Shown one piece after another: positions 53,175-61,197 of a stretch of DNA of 64,000 nt (the first letter of the stretch is position 1; the number at the start of each line of letters is the position of its first letter). This stretch comes from Natrarchaeobius halalkaliphilus (lineage in GTDB: Archaea; Halobacteriota; Halobacteria; Halobacteriales; Natrialbaceae). A program made the translations under genes and the position numbers. The stretch is from the NCBI RefSeq assembly GCF_003841485.1, contig NZ_REFY01000003.1, positions 124,001-188,000 of the forward strand. Reading direction: 5' to 3'. Below the pieces are notes generated by a model that had not been told where the DNA came from, did no database searches, and worked only from the letters and a program-made list of their open reading frames with translations.

Positions 53175-55658
53175 GTGGAACTGATCATCACCGAGAAGGA
53201 CAACGCGGCGCGACGGATCGCTGACATTCTGAGTGGCGGCACGTTCGACTCGAGCCGAGAAAACGGCGTCAACGTCTACGAGTGGGGCGGCAAACGGTGC
53301 GTGGGGCTGTCGGGCCACGTCGTCGGCGTCGACTTCCCCGCGGAGTACTCCGATTGGCGCGACGTCGAGCCGGTCGAGCTCATCGACGCGCGGATCGAAA
53401 AGACCGCGACGAAAGAGAACATCGTCGCGACGCTCCGGATCCTCGCCCGGAAAGCGACTCGAGCGACGATCGCGACGGACTACGACCGCGAGGGCGAACT
53501 CATCGGCAAGGAAGCCTACGAGATCGTTCGCGACGCGAACGAGGACGTTCCGATTCGTCGCGTCCGGTTCTCCTCGATCACGGAGAACGAAGTTCAGAGC
53601 GCGTTCGACGAACCCGACGAACTCGATTTCGATCTCGCGGCGGCGGGCGAGGCCCGCCAGATCATCGATCTCGTCTGGGGCGCTGCACTCACGCGATTCC
53701 TCTCCCTTTCGTCCGGCCAACTCGGTAACGACTTCATCTCCGTCGGTCGGGTCCAGTCACCCACGCTCAAACTCATCGTCGACCGCGAACGCGAGATCGA
53801 GGCGTTCGATCCCGAGGAGTACTGGGAACTGTTCGGTGATCTCCAGAAAGCGGACGAGGACGACGCCTTCGAGTCCCAGTACTTCTATCGAGACGAGGAC
53901 GACAACGAGGCCGAGCGCGTCTGGGACGAAGCGACCGCCGAGGAGGTCTACGACACGCTCTCGAGTCACGACGCGGCGACGGCCGTCGACGTCACCCGAC
54001 GAACCCGGACGGACACCCCGCCGACGCCGTTCAACACGACGCAGTTCATCCGCGCCGCGGGCTCGCTGGGGTACTCCGCAAAGCGAGCGATGTCGATTGC
54101 GGAGGACCTCTACACGACCGGCTACATCACGTATCCACGGACCGACAACACCGTGTATCCGGACGACCTCGAGCCCGAGGACTTGCTCGACGAGTTCGTC
54201 GGCCACCCGACGCTCGGTGAGTCGGCCGAATCGCTTCTCGAGGCCGACGAGATCAGCCCGACGCGGGGCGACGAGGAGACGACGGATCACCCGCCGATTC
54301 ATCCGACCGGCGAGATCCCGGCACGCGGGGACGTCTCCGACGACGAGTGGGAGGTGTTCGAACTCGTCGTGCGGCGCTTCTACGCGACGGTCGCCGATGC
54401 GGCCGTCTGGGAGCACCTCAAGGTCGTCGCATCGGTCGCGGACTGTCGGCTCAAGGCCAACGGCAAGCGACTGGTCGAGTCCGGCTATCACGACGTCTAT
54501 CCCTATTTCAGCACCACCGAGAACTACGTCCCCGACGTCGAAGAAGGCGAGACGCTGTCGCTTTCGAACGTCGAACTCGAGGAAAAAGAGACCCAGCCGC
54601 CACGCCGGTACGGTCAGTCTCGGCTGATCGAGACGATGGAAAAGATGGGGATCGGCACCAAGAGTACGCGCCACGAAACGATCCAGAAGCTCTACGATCG
54701 CGGCTACATCGAGAGCGATCCACCCCGTCCGACCAGACTCGCCGTGGCCGTCGTCGAGGCAGCCGAGAACTACGCCGACCGCGTCGTCTCCGAGGAGATG
54801 ACCGCACAGCTCGAAGCCGACATGGACGCCATCGCCTCGGGCGAGGCGGGACTCGAGGACGTCACCGCCGAATCGCGCGAGATGTTAGAGGAGATCTTCG
54901 CGAGCCTGGCCGACTCGCGCGACGAGATCGGAGCGCACCTCCGAAAGTCGCTCAAAGACGACAAGCGTCTCGGTCCCTGCCCCGACTGTGGCGAGGACCT
55001 GCTCGTTCGCCGGAGCCGCCACGGCTCGTACTTCATCGGCTGTGACGGTTATCCCGACTGCGAGAACACGCTCCCGCTCCCCTCGACTGGAAAGCCGTTG
55101 ATTCTAGAACAGGAGTGCGACGACCACGGCCTGAACGAGGTGAAGATGCTCGCTGGCAGACAGACGTTCGTCCACGGCTGCCCACTCTGTACGGCCGAAG
55201 AGGCCGGCGAGGGACCAATCCTGGGGGACTGCCCCGACTGCGGCGACGAGGGTGGCGAGCTCGCAATCAAGACCCTTCAAAGCGGCTCACGGCTGGTCGG
55301 CTGCACCCGCTATCCCGACTGTGAGTACTCCCTTCCGCTTCCCCGCCGCGGCGAGATCGAAGTCACCGATTCCCACTGCGACGAACACGAACTTCCCGAA
55401 CTCGTCATCCACAGCGGCGACGAGCCCTGGGAACTCGGCTGTCCGATCTGTAACTACCAGGAGTTTCAGGCTCGAGAGAGCGAAACCGGCTCCGACCTCG
55501 AGGCACTGGATGGGGTCGGCGCGAAGACCGTCGAGAAGCTCTCGAATGCGGGCATCGACAGCATCGAAGACCTGACCGACGCCGACCCGGACGACGTCGC
55601 GGCGTCGGTCGAGGGAATCAGTGCCGATCGCATCCGAAACTGGCAGGTCGAAGCCTGA
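53175..55658 (+). CDS. topA: DNA topoisomerase I (type IA)
   Basis: An 827-residue type IA topoisomerase. The TOPRIM region has ITEKDNAARRIADIL and TIATDYDREGELIGKEAYE (acidic triad), the active-site tyrosine is in TTGYITYPRTDNTVYP, and IDLVWGAALTRFLSL is the gate. The C-terminal ~250 residues hold three to four zinc-ribbon modules (CPDCGEDLLVRRSRHG; CPLCTAEEAGEG; CPDCGDEGGELA; CPICNYQEF) and an HhH tail (LDGVGAKTVEKLSNAGI). It relaxes negative supercoils. The GTG start has a strong SD. Confidence 0.97.
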   Translation: MELIITEKDNAARRIADILSGGTFDSSRENGVNVYEWGGKRCVGLSGHVVGVDFPAEYSDWRDVEPVELIDARIEKTATKENIVATLRILARKATRATIATDYDREGELIGKEAYEIVRDANEDVPIRRVRFSSITENEVQSAFDEPDELDFDLAAAGEARQIIDLVWGAALTRFLSLSSGQLGNDFISVGRVQSPTLKLIVDREREIEAFDPEEYWELFGDLQKADEDDAFESQYFYRDEDDNEAERVWDEATAEEVYDTLSSHDAATAVDVTRRTRTDTPPTPFNTTQFIRAAGSLGYSAKRAMSIAEDLYTTGYITYPRTDNTVYPDDLEPEDLLDEFVGHPTLGESAESLLEADEISPTRGDEETTDHPPIHPTGEIPARGDVSDDEWEVFELVVRRFYATVADAAVWEHLKVVASVADCRLKANGKRLVESGYHDVYPYFSTTENYVPDVEEGETLSLSNVELEEKETQPPRRYGQSRLIETMEKMGIGTKSTRHETIQKLYDRGYIESDPPRPTRLAVAVVEAAENYADRVVSEEMTAQLEADMDAIASGEAGLEDVTAESREMLEEIFASLADSRDEIGAHLRKSLKDDKRLGPCPDCGEDLLVRRSRHGSYFIGCDGYPDCENTLPLPSTGKPLILEQECDDHGLNEVKMLAGRQTFVHGCPLCTAEEAGEGPILGDCPDCGDEGGELAIKTLQSGSRLVGCTRYPDCEYSLPLPRRGEIEVTDSHCDEHELPELVIHSGDEPWELGCPICNYQEFQARESETGSDLEALDGVGAKTVEKLSNAGIDSIEDLTDADPDDVAASVEGISADRIRNWQVEA

Positions 55659-55688
55659 CGACACCCACTCGAACTCGATGGCGAGCGT

Positions 55689-56288
55689 CTAGTCGCCACC
55701 TGCCTCGAGAACGGATTCGGCGGCTCGAACGATTCGGTTGGCTCTCTGGACGCCGTTTTCGTGCCAGTGTTTCTCGCCGTTTTCGTCGACGACGATGGTG
55801 ACGGGGTAGCCAACGGCACCGTACGTCGCCGCGAGGCTGGGACTCGGGTCGTAACCGACGGACCAGTTGCCGCCGAGGTCGGCCCACCACTCCCGGAGTT
55901 CGTTCTCGGGCATCGTCTCCGGCGTCTGGTACGTGACCGAGAGGACGGCGACGTCGTCTCCGTGGCGCTCCTCGAGCGTCGAATGCGCCTCCGCGAGTCG
56001 CGGCATCTGTGCCTGGCACTGGCCACAGCCGGTGACAAAGAACGTGGCGACGGTCGCGCGACGGTCCGGCACGGTGAGCGCCCCCGCCTCGCTCCCGTTC
56101 GCGTCGATCGTCGGGACCTCGAGCGAGCCGTCCGTTTCGCCGCTTTTCTCCTGATTTTCCGCATCCTCGAGGTCCGACGATCCATCCGCTGGATCGGCAA
56201 ATGCGGGAAGCCCACGCCACATGACTCCACCTGCGCCGGCGAGAAGGACAACACTCCCGATTCCGGCGACCAGTTCGCGTCGATTCAC
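55689..56288 (-). CDS. TlpA-like thioredoxin-fold protein
   Basis: A 199-residue exported or membrane-anchored protein. The N-terminus (LVAGIGSVVLLAGAGGVMW) is a signal/anchor, then a redox domain with CGQC in FFVTGCGQCQAQMPRLAEAH, VAVLSVTYQ and cis-Pro VGYPVTIVVDENG. This is the TlpA/ResA type that reduces extracytoplasmic disulfides, for example in cytochrome c or heme-copper oxidase assembly. Start is a GTG at 56288. A heme-biosynthesis fusion gene lies 1.2 kb away on the same strand. Neighbour link is weak. Confidence 0.85.
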   Translation of the reverse strand: MNRRELVAGIGSVVLLAGAGGVMWRGLPAFADPADGSSDLEDAENQEKSGETDGSLEVPTIDANGSEAGALTVPDRRATVATFFVTGCGQCQAQMPRLAEAHSTLEERHGDDVAVLSVTYQTPETMPENELREWWADLGGNWSVGYDPSPSLAATYGAVGYPVTIVVDENGEKHWHENGVQRANRIVRAAESVLEAGGD

Positions 56289-56481
56289 TACGTCTACCGT
56301 TCGATCGGTGCGATACTAAACGTGACGGACACTCCGCCAGAGCAGACAGCACGGGTCACGTCCGAGCAGGAATCATCCGCAGTCGACTTTCGATCCGAGT
56401 AGTCACGTCCGCCGTCGCCGTCTCTGTCGGCGAACCTCCGCTTTCGCATCTGTTTTATTTCTCGGATCCACACCGTTTAGT

Positions 56482-57483
56482 ATGGAGTACACCACGCTCG
56501 GAAATACTGGTACCACGGTCTCCACGCTCTGTTATGGCACCTGGCGATTCGGCCGAAACACCGGCGGCGTCGTCGAAACCGATCGCGAGGAGGCACACGA
56601 CCTGCTCGACGCCTGCTGGGACAGCGGGATCAACTTCATCGACACGGCGAACGTCTACGGCGACCCCGACGGTACCAGCGAGACGTGGATCGGCGAGTGG
56701 CTCGAAGAGTACGACCGCGAGGATTTCGTGCTCGCCTCGAAGGTCTACTTCCCCTTCGACGGCTGGGGTGACCCCCGACCGAACGACTCGGGACTCGGTC
56801 GCAAGCACATCCGCAGACAGATCGACGGAACTCTCGAGCGACTCGGCACGGACTACCTCGACGTCTACTACATCCACCGATGGGACGAGGACACCCCCAT
56901 CCGCGAGACGCTTCGAACTCTGACCGGGCTCGTCGAGGAGGGGAAAGTTCACCACCTCGGCGCGAGTTCGATGGCGGCCTGGCAGCTCGCGAAGGCGCTG
57001 TGGCAAAGCGACGTTGAGGGACTCGAGCGCTTCGACGTCACCCAGCCGATGGTCAACGCGGCCGAGTACGACGCGGTCGCTGAGTATCTCGACGTCTGTG
57101 CCGACCAGAACCTCGCGGTCTGTCCGTACTCGCCGCTGGCCGGCGGTTTCCTGACCGGGAAATACGACCGCGCGCCGGACGGTTCCGTCGAAGCGCCGGA
57201 CGGCTCGCGGGGGAGCCTCGACGACGTGTTCGACGACTGGTATGCGACCGAGCAGGCCTGGGACGTCCTCGATGAGGTCCAATCCGTCGCCAGCGAGGTC
57301 GATGCGACGCCAGCACAGGTATCGCTTCGCTGGTTGATGGACCAGGAACGATTTACCTGCGTTCCGATCGTCGGTGCCCGAACTCCCGATCAACTCGCAG
57401 AGAACGTCGGTGCCGTCGACGTCGGCCTGACGGACGACCAGTTCGAGCGCATCGGTTCGGCTCGAGGGGACGGAGAACAGTAG
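56482..57483 (+). CDS. aldo/keto reductase
   Basis: A 333-residue AKR of the YajO/GPR type. Catalytic tetrad: Asp and Tyr in FIDTANVYG, Lys in VLASKVYFPF, His in YYIHRWDED. LAGGFLTGKYDRAPDGS and CVPIVGARTPDQLAENV bind the cofactor. It probably reduces aldehydes or ketones with NADPH. ATG 56482 in a TATATG-like context. Distinct from the partial AKR at the start of the window, which belongs to another subfamily. Confidence 0.94.
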   Translation: MEYTTLGNTGTTVSTLCYGTWRFGRNTGGVVETDREEAHDLLDACWDSGINFIDTANVYGDPDGTSETWIGEWLEEYDREDFVLASKVYFPFDGWGDPRPNDSGLGRKHIRRQIDGTLERLGTDYLDVYYIHRWDEDTPIRETLRTLTGLVEEGKVHHLGASSMAAWQLAKALWQSDVEGLERFDVTQPMVNAAEYDAVAEYLDVCADQNLAVCPYSPLAGGFLTGKYDRAPDGSVEAPDGSRGSLDDVFDDWYATEQAWDVLDEVQSVASEVDATPAQVSLRWLMDQERFTCVPIVGARTPDQLAENVGAVDVGLTDDQFERIGSARGDGEQ

Positions 57484-57525
57484 CGGATCACGACGGCGCG
57501 TCGTTCCGGTTGACCGCGCGGCCCG

Positions 57526-58944
57526 TCACAGAACCAGCGCATCGACGACGATCACGATCAGGATCGCTCCGAGGAACGCATTCGACGCGTGAAACGAGCG
57601 GAACGCCGCGGACTCGGTCTGTTCGAAGTGAAGGGTAACGGCGGTCCAGAGGAAGATCCCGCCGAAGATCGCGACCGTCGCCGCATAGAGCACGCCCAGA
57701 TCGGTGATCCACGCGAGACCAACGGTTCCGACGAGCGTCGCGGCGATGTAGTAGACGATGTGTTTTCGCGTCTCGGTCTCGCCGCGGACGACCGGCATCA
57801 TCGGAAACCCGCCGCGAGCGTAGTCGTCCTGATAGGCGAGTGCGAGGTTGTAAAAGTGCGCCGGCGTCCACAGGAAGATGACGCCTGCGAGTGCGAGTGC
57901 GGGCATTCCGATCTCGTTCGTCACGGCGGCCCAGCCGATGAGCGCCGGCAGCGCGCCGGCGGCACCTCCGATGACGGTGTTCTGGACCGTATTGGGTTTG
58001 AGCAACAGCGTGTAGACGACGCTGTAGAACAAGATCGCGGCGAGACCGAGGGCGGCCGCGAGCGTATTGATCGTCAGGAAGACGGAAAGCGAGGCGACCG
58101 TCAACAGTCCACCGAAGGCGATCGCGTTGCGGACGGGAACCAGTTCGGTTGCAAGCGGCCGATCGGCCGTCCGCGACATCCGCTGATCGACGTCGCGCTC
58201 GAGAACGTGGTTGAACGTTCCGGACGCGCCGATGGCGAGGACGCCGCCGCCGAGCGTGGCGACGATCACGTCGGGCGTCAGATCCGGACCGGCCGCCAGT
58301 GCCATCCCCGCCGCGGCGACGAGACAGAGCAGCCACATCAGCCGCGGCTTCATCATCTTGAAGTACGCGAACGCGGTGAGCCGTCTCCGCGTGAGCCGAC
58401 TCGAGGGCAGGGACCGGGCCTGCGCCGTCGACCCGCTTTCGATCGGTGCGGGCGACGGAGTCTGCAGTTCGTCGTCGCTTCCCGTTTCGGTCTCGAGATC
58501 CCAGGCGAGAGCGAGAACGATCGACGTAAAGATCACGATTCCGAGGCCGAGATGGAGGCCGGGCGTGATCGCGGCCGGGCCGAGCGTCGCGGTCGCAGCG
58601 CCGATTCCGACCTGAACCACGTAGAGCGTGCCGCCGGCGAGGATGGCCCAGCGAACGCGCCTCGAGACGTCACCGAGGACGGCGGCGACGACGGTCGCGG
58701 CGACGAGCAGGCCGACGAGAACGGCGGCGATGCGATGGCCCCAGGCTATCGCGAGCTGGGTCTGGTTCAACGGATCGGCGGGGAGGTGACAGGTGGGCCA
58801 GGTCGAACAGGCGGACGTCGCGTCCGTAAGCGAGGTCGTCGCGCCGACGATCAACAGAAGATAGACGCCCAACGCGGTCGCTGCGAGCAGTCCTGAAAAG
58901 CGTCGCCGCGTCCCGATCGGTGATGGAAACGACTCTGATACCAC
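57526..58944 (-). CDS. ctaB: CtaA-CtaB fusion: heme A synthase-like N-terminus and protoheme IX farnesyltransferase
   Basis: A 472-residue membrane protein. Residues ~1-150 match COX15/CtaA, with CSTWPTCHLPADPL (paired Cys), HRIAAVLVGLLVAAT and HLGLGIVIF giving heme-ligand His. After a disordered linker (~155-190) residues ~195-472 are a UbiA-type heme O synthase with ERDVDQRMSRTADRPL and YQDDYARGGFPMM. The N-half is half-size: four helices, where bacterial CtaA has eight. The product would farnesylate protoheme IX for heme-copper oxidases. Starts at GTG 58944. The fusion is known in haloarchaea. Confidence 0.93.
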   Translation of the reverse strand: MVSESFPSPIGTRRRFSGLLAATALGVYLLLIVGATTSLTDATSACSTWPTCHLPADPLNQTQLAIAWGHRIAAVLVGLLVAATVVAAVLGDVSRRVRWAILAGGTLYVVQVGIGAATATLGPAAITPGLHLGLGIVIFTSIVLALAWDLETETGSDDELQTPSPAPIESGSTAQARSLPSSRLTRRRLTAFAYFKMMKPRLMWLLCLVAAAGMALAAGPDLTPDVIVATLGGGVLAIGASGTFNHVLERDVDQRMSRTADRPLATELVPVRNAIAFGGLLTVASLSVFLTINTLAAALGLAAILFYSVVYTLLLKPNTVQNTVIGGAAGALPALIGWAAVTNEIGMPALALAGVIFLWTPAHFYNLALAYQDDYARGGFPMMPVVRGETETRKHIVYYIAATLVGTVGLAWITDLGVLYAATVAIFGGIFLWTAVTLHFEQTESAAFRSFHASNAFLGAILIVIVVDALVL

Positions 58945-59016
58945 GGCAGTTCTCGTGTGAACACTTCGACTCGGCGTATTTATGATTCCCGTTTTCGTCG
59001 GCCACCGAGCAACCTC

Positions 59017-59102
59017 TGATACGGTCTACTGTAAGTCGTTACCGGAGCGACCGCAGGACGGCTCGCGGTCGCCCCGGTAAAAAGTCACAGCAAACCGTAT
59101 GA
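59017..59102. repeat. palindromic element, copy C
   Basis: 86 bases: TGATACGGTCTACTGTAAG on the left, CACAGCAAACCGTATGA on the right, inner stem GCGACCGC/GCGGTCGC, loop AGGACGGCTC. The arms are oriented as in copies A and B, but the loop is the reverse of copy A. It lies between the start of the heme gene and the 3' end of the gene at 59228; a T5 tract reads on the minus strand, that is, downstream of the latter gene. Confidence 0.85.
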
Positions 59103-59227
59103 GCCCCATCGTCGTTCGGGAGCCGAACCGGTTCGGGCGGGCGGGACTGCTCACTCAACGTCAGGGAAAGCGCCTCGCGCTTCAGCACGAAAAGGATGGC
59201 AAGTGATGCCTGCACTCGAATTCGAGA

Positions 59228-59545
59228 TTACATTCCCATGTCGTCCGCTGCCGGCGGGATCGGAAGGTCCTGGGGCGAGACGCCGAGCAGTTCGGCAGCG
59301 TGATCGAGCGCCATGTCGAAGCCGTAGTAGCGCTCTAGCTCGTCGCCGTCGGCCGTGGGTCGTACTTTCAACATGGCGTATCCCTCGCGGTTCTGTGCGA
59401 TCGCGGCAGTTCCGCCTGCGGTGGCCCGCCCGCTGGCCGTGGGTTCGCTTCCCTCGAACTCGAGGAGGCGCTCGGTCTCCGTCTCGTCGTAGGTCGCGAC
59501 GATCCCGTCGGTCTCGACGATCCGCTCGCCGTCTGCATCGGTCAT
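59228..59545 (-). CDS. conserved haloarchaeal protein, function unknown
   Basis: A 105-residue acidic protein starting MTDADGERIVETDGIVATYD. Segments ETERLLEFEGSEPTAS and ALDHAAELLGVSPQDLPIPP suggest a mixed beta/helix fold. No motif recognised. ATG 59545 is chosen because the longer frame is Ser/Thr/Arg-rich and would overlap the divergent DUF3267 gene. Palindromic element C lies beyond its 3' end. Confidence 0.6.
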   Translation of the reverse strand: MTDADGERIVETDGIVATYDETETERLLEFEGSEPTASGRATAGGTAAIAQNREGYAMLKVRPTADGDELERYYGFDMALDHAAELLGVSPQDLPIPPAADDMGM

Positions 59546-59717
59546 GGACGACACTCGTGGCTCGGAGACTTCGAAGCTATCGGTTCGTTCCGGGGTCGTC
59601 TCGAGAGAGGCGGTTCCCCGGGAGTGCTTCGATCCAGACGTTCCGACTTCTCGTCCGATCCGAAAAGGGGTGCCGAAAATCGACATCACTTTTCCGTCGG
59701 CGTCTGGAGGGGGAGTC

Positions 59718-60635
59718 GTGAGTCGAACGGATTCGCAGACGACCGCCAGTCCGCTCGCCGAGTTTCGACTCACTCGAGCGGTCGCGTCGCAGTGGCTTGT
59801 CGTCTCCGTCGTCGGCTTTTTCGCGTTCGCCTACACGTTCGGACGCGTCCTCGCGTTCGCTCGTGGTCGCCCGCTCGAGCCGATCGTGATCTCTCCGCCC
59901 GATCCCGCGAGTGCGCTGGGATGGATCGTCGTCTCGGTCGCGCTCGTGGGAACCGTCGTTATCCTCCACGAACTGCTTCACGGCGTCGCGATGAGACGAT
60001 ACGGTGGAACGCCGAGCTACGGCGTCGGAGTCTCGCAGTTCGTCTTTCCCGCCGCCTACGCCACCTCCGGGAACGCAGAGTACACGCGAACGCAGCTGAT
60101 CGTCGTCCTGATCGCCCCGTTCGTTGGACTCACCGGGATCGGTCTCGCTCTGATGGCCGTCTACCCGACGCCGCTGGTACTCGTCGTGCTCGCGGTGAAC
60201 GCAGCCGGCTCGGTCGGTGACCTCTGGATGGCTTCGATCCTGGCTCAGTATCCCGACGGCGCGCAGGTGGTCGGCCTCCCCGACGACGAGCGCGGGTTCG
60301 CACTCGCGGCACCGAACGGCGACTCCGTCGACCGACTTCCCCGGACGGTCACGCTCTCGAGGCTGGTCGTCGGTTCGATCGGAACGCTCGTCGTGCTCGT
60401 CGCGTCGGTCCTCCTCGTCGTTTTCGGTTCGCTCGCGTTCGGAACGGGAACCGTCGTGATCGGCGATCCGACCGGCCGCTGGTTCCTCGTCCGTCACGAG
60501 CTTCGATCCGGCGTAGCTCACCTCGAGGTCGGCGCGTCGTTCGTCGTCGGAACGTCGGCCGTCGCCGGCTTCGTCTGGGCGCTCCTCGCCGGAATCCTCG
60601 AGCGTACGAGCGACCGGCTCGGGCCATCCGAATGA
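59718..60635 (+). CDS. DUF3267 membrane metalloprotease-like protein
   Basis: A 305-residue membrane protein with the zinc motif HELLHG in VVILHELLHGVAMRRYGG and about six helices. DUF3267 proteins are predicted site-2-protease-like peptidases. GTG 59718 has a purine-rich GGAGGGGG SD 5-10 bases before it. The ATG of the next frame overlaps its TGA (ATGA), so it is coupled to the PadR-type regulator. Confidence 0.75.
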   Translation: MSRTDSQTTASPLAEFRLTRAVASQWLVVSVVGFFAFAYTFGRVLAFARGRPLEPIVISPPDPASALGWIVVSVALVGTVVILHELLHGVAMRRYGGTPSYGVGVSQFVFPAAYATSGNAEYTRTQLIVVLIAPFVGLTGIGLALMAVYPTPLVLVVLAVNAAGSVGDLWMASILAQYPDGAQVVGLPDDERGFALAAPNGDSVDRLPRTVTLSRLVVGSIGTLVVLVASVLLVVFGSLAFGTGTVVIGDPTGRWFLVRHELRSGVAHLEVGASFVVGTSAVAGFVWALLAGILERTSDRLGPSE

Positions 60636-60721
60636 ACGAACGGAGAACACTCGAGAGAACTGCGCCCGGATGCGAGAACCGAAACGCTCGAGCGCGCGGC
60701 GTCCGAACTGCGATCACCGAT

Positions 60722-61015
60722 ATGACAAAGTGGCTCCAGAGCGGTCGTCGTCGGGATATCTGTGTCCTGCTCGCGGCCGACGGCGAGTTGCGGGGGCAGA
60801 AGGTGAAATCGCGCCTCGAGTCGCACTACGACGACCGGATCGATCCGAAATCGTTCTACGGCTCGCTATCGGCGCTCGTCGACGCCGGGTTCGTCGAAAA
60901 GCGGACGGACGGACTCCACGACGCGTACGCGCTCTCGGACGCCGGAGAGCAACGGACGAGCGCACACTACGAGTGGATGCGATCGTGTCTTCGGGCGGAC
61001 GGAGACACGGAATGA
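60722..61015 (+). CDS. PadR-family transcriptional regulator
   Basis: A 97-residue winged-helix protein: MTKWLQSGRRRDICVLLAAD, GQKVKSRLESHYDDRIDPKS-FYGSLSALVDAGFVEKRTDG, and YALSDAGEQRTSAHYEWM, the PadR helix-turn-helix and wing. ATG 60722 is in a GATATG context. An ATG at 60632, overlapping the upstream TGA, would add 30 residues of Arg-rich sequence; it may be used for coupling, but the shorter product fits the family. Followed by palindromic element D. Confidence 0.82.
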   Translation: MTKWLQSGRRRDICVLLAADGELRGQKVKSRLESHYDDRIDPKSFYGSLSALVDAGFVEKRTDGLHDAYALSDAGEQRTSAHYEWMRSCLRADGDTE

Positions 61016-61058
61016 CGACGGATTCAGAGCGACACGGCGCGATTGTCACGGAGACGAC

Positions 61059-61144
61059 TCATACGGTTTGCTGTGACTTTTTACCCGAGCGACCGCAGGA
61101 CGGCTCGCGGTCGCTCCGGTAACGACTTACAGTAGACCGTATCA
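61059..61144. repeat. palindromic element, copy D
   Basis: 86 bases, ends TCATACGGT and ACCGTATCA. The arms are those of copy C turned around, but the loop (AGGACGGCTC) reads as in copy C, so loop and arms are flipped relative to each other. The T5 tract reads on the plus strand, downstream of the PadR gene. It separates the PadR and acyl-CoA dehydrogenase genes, which converge. Confidence 0.85.
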
Positions 61145-61197
61145 GTGCAGTAATCTCGGGACCGACGACCCAACCGTACTCGAGTTCGAGGGCGACC

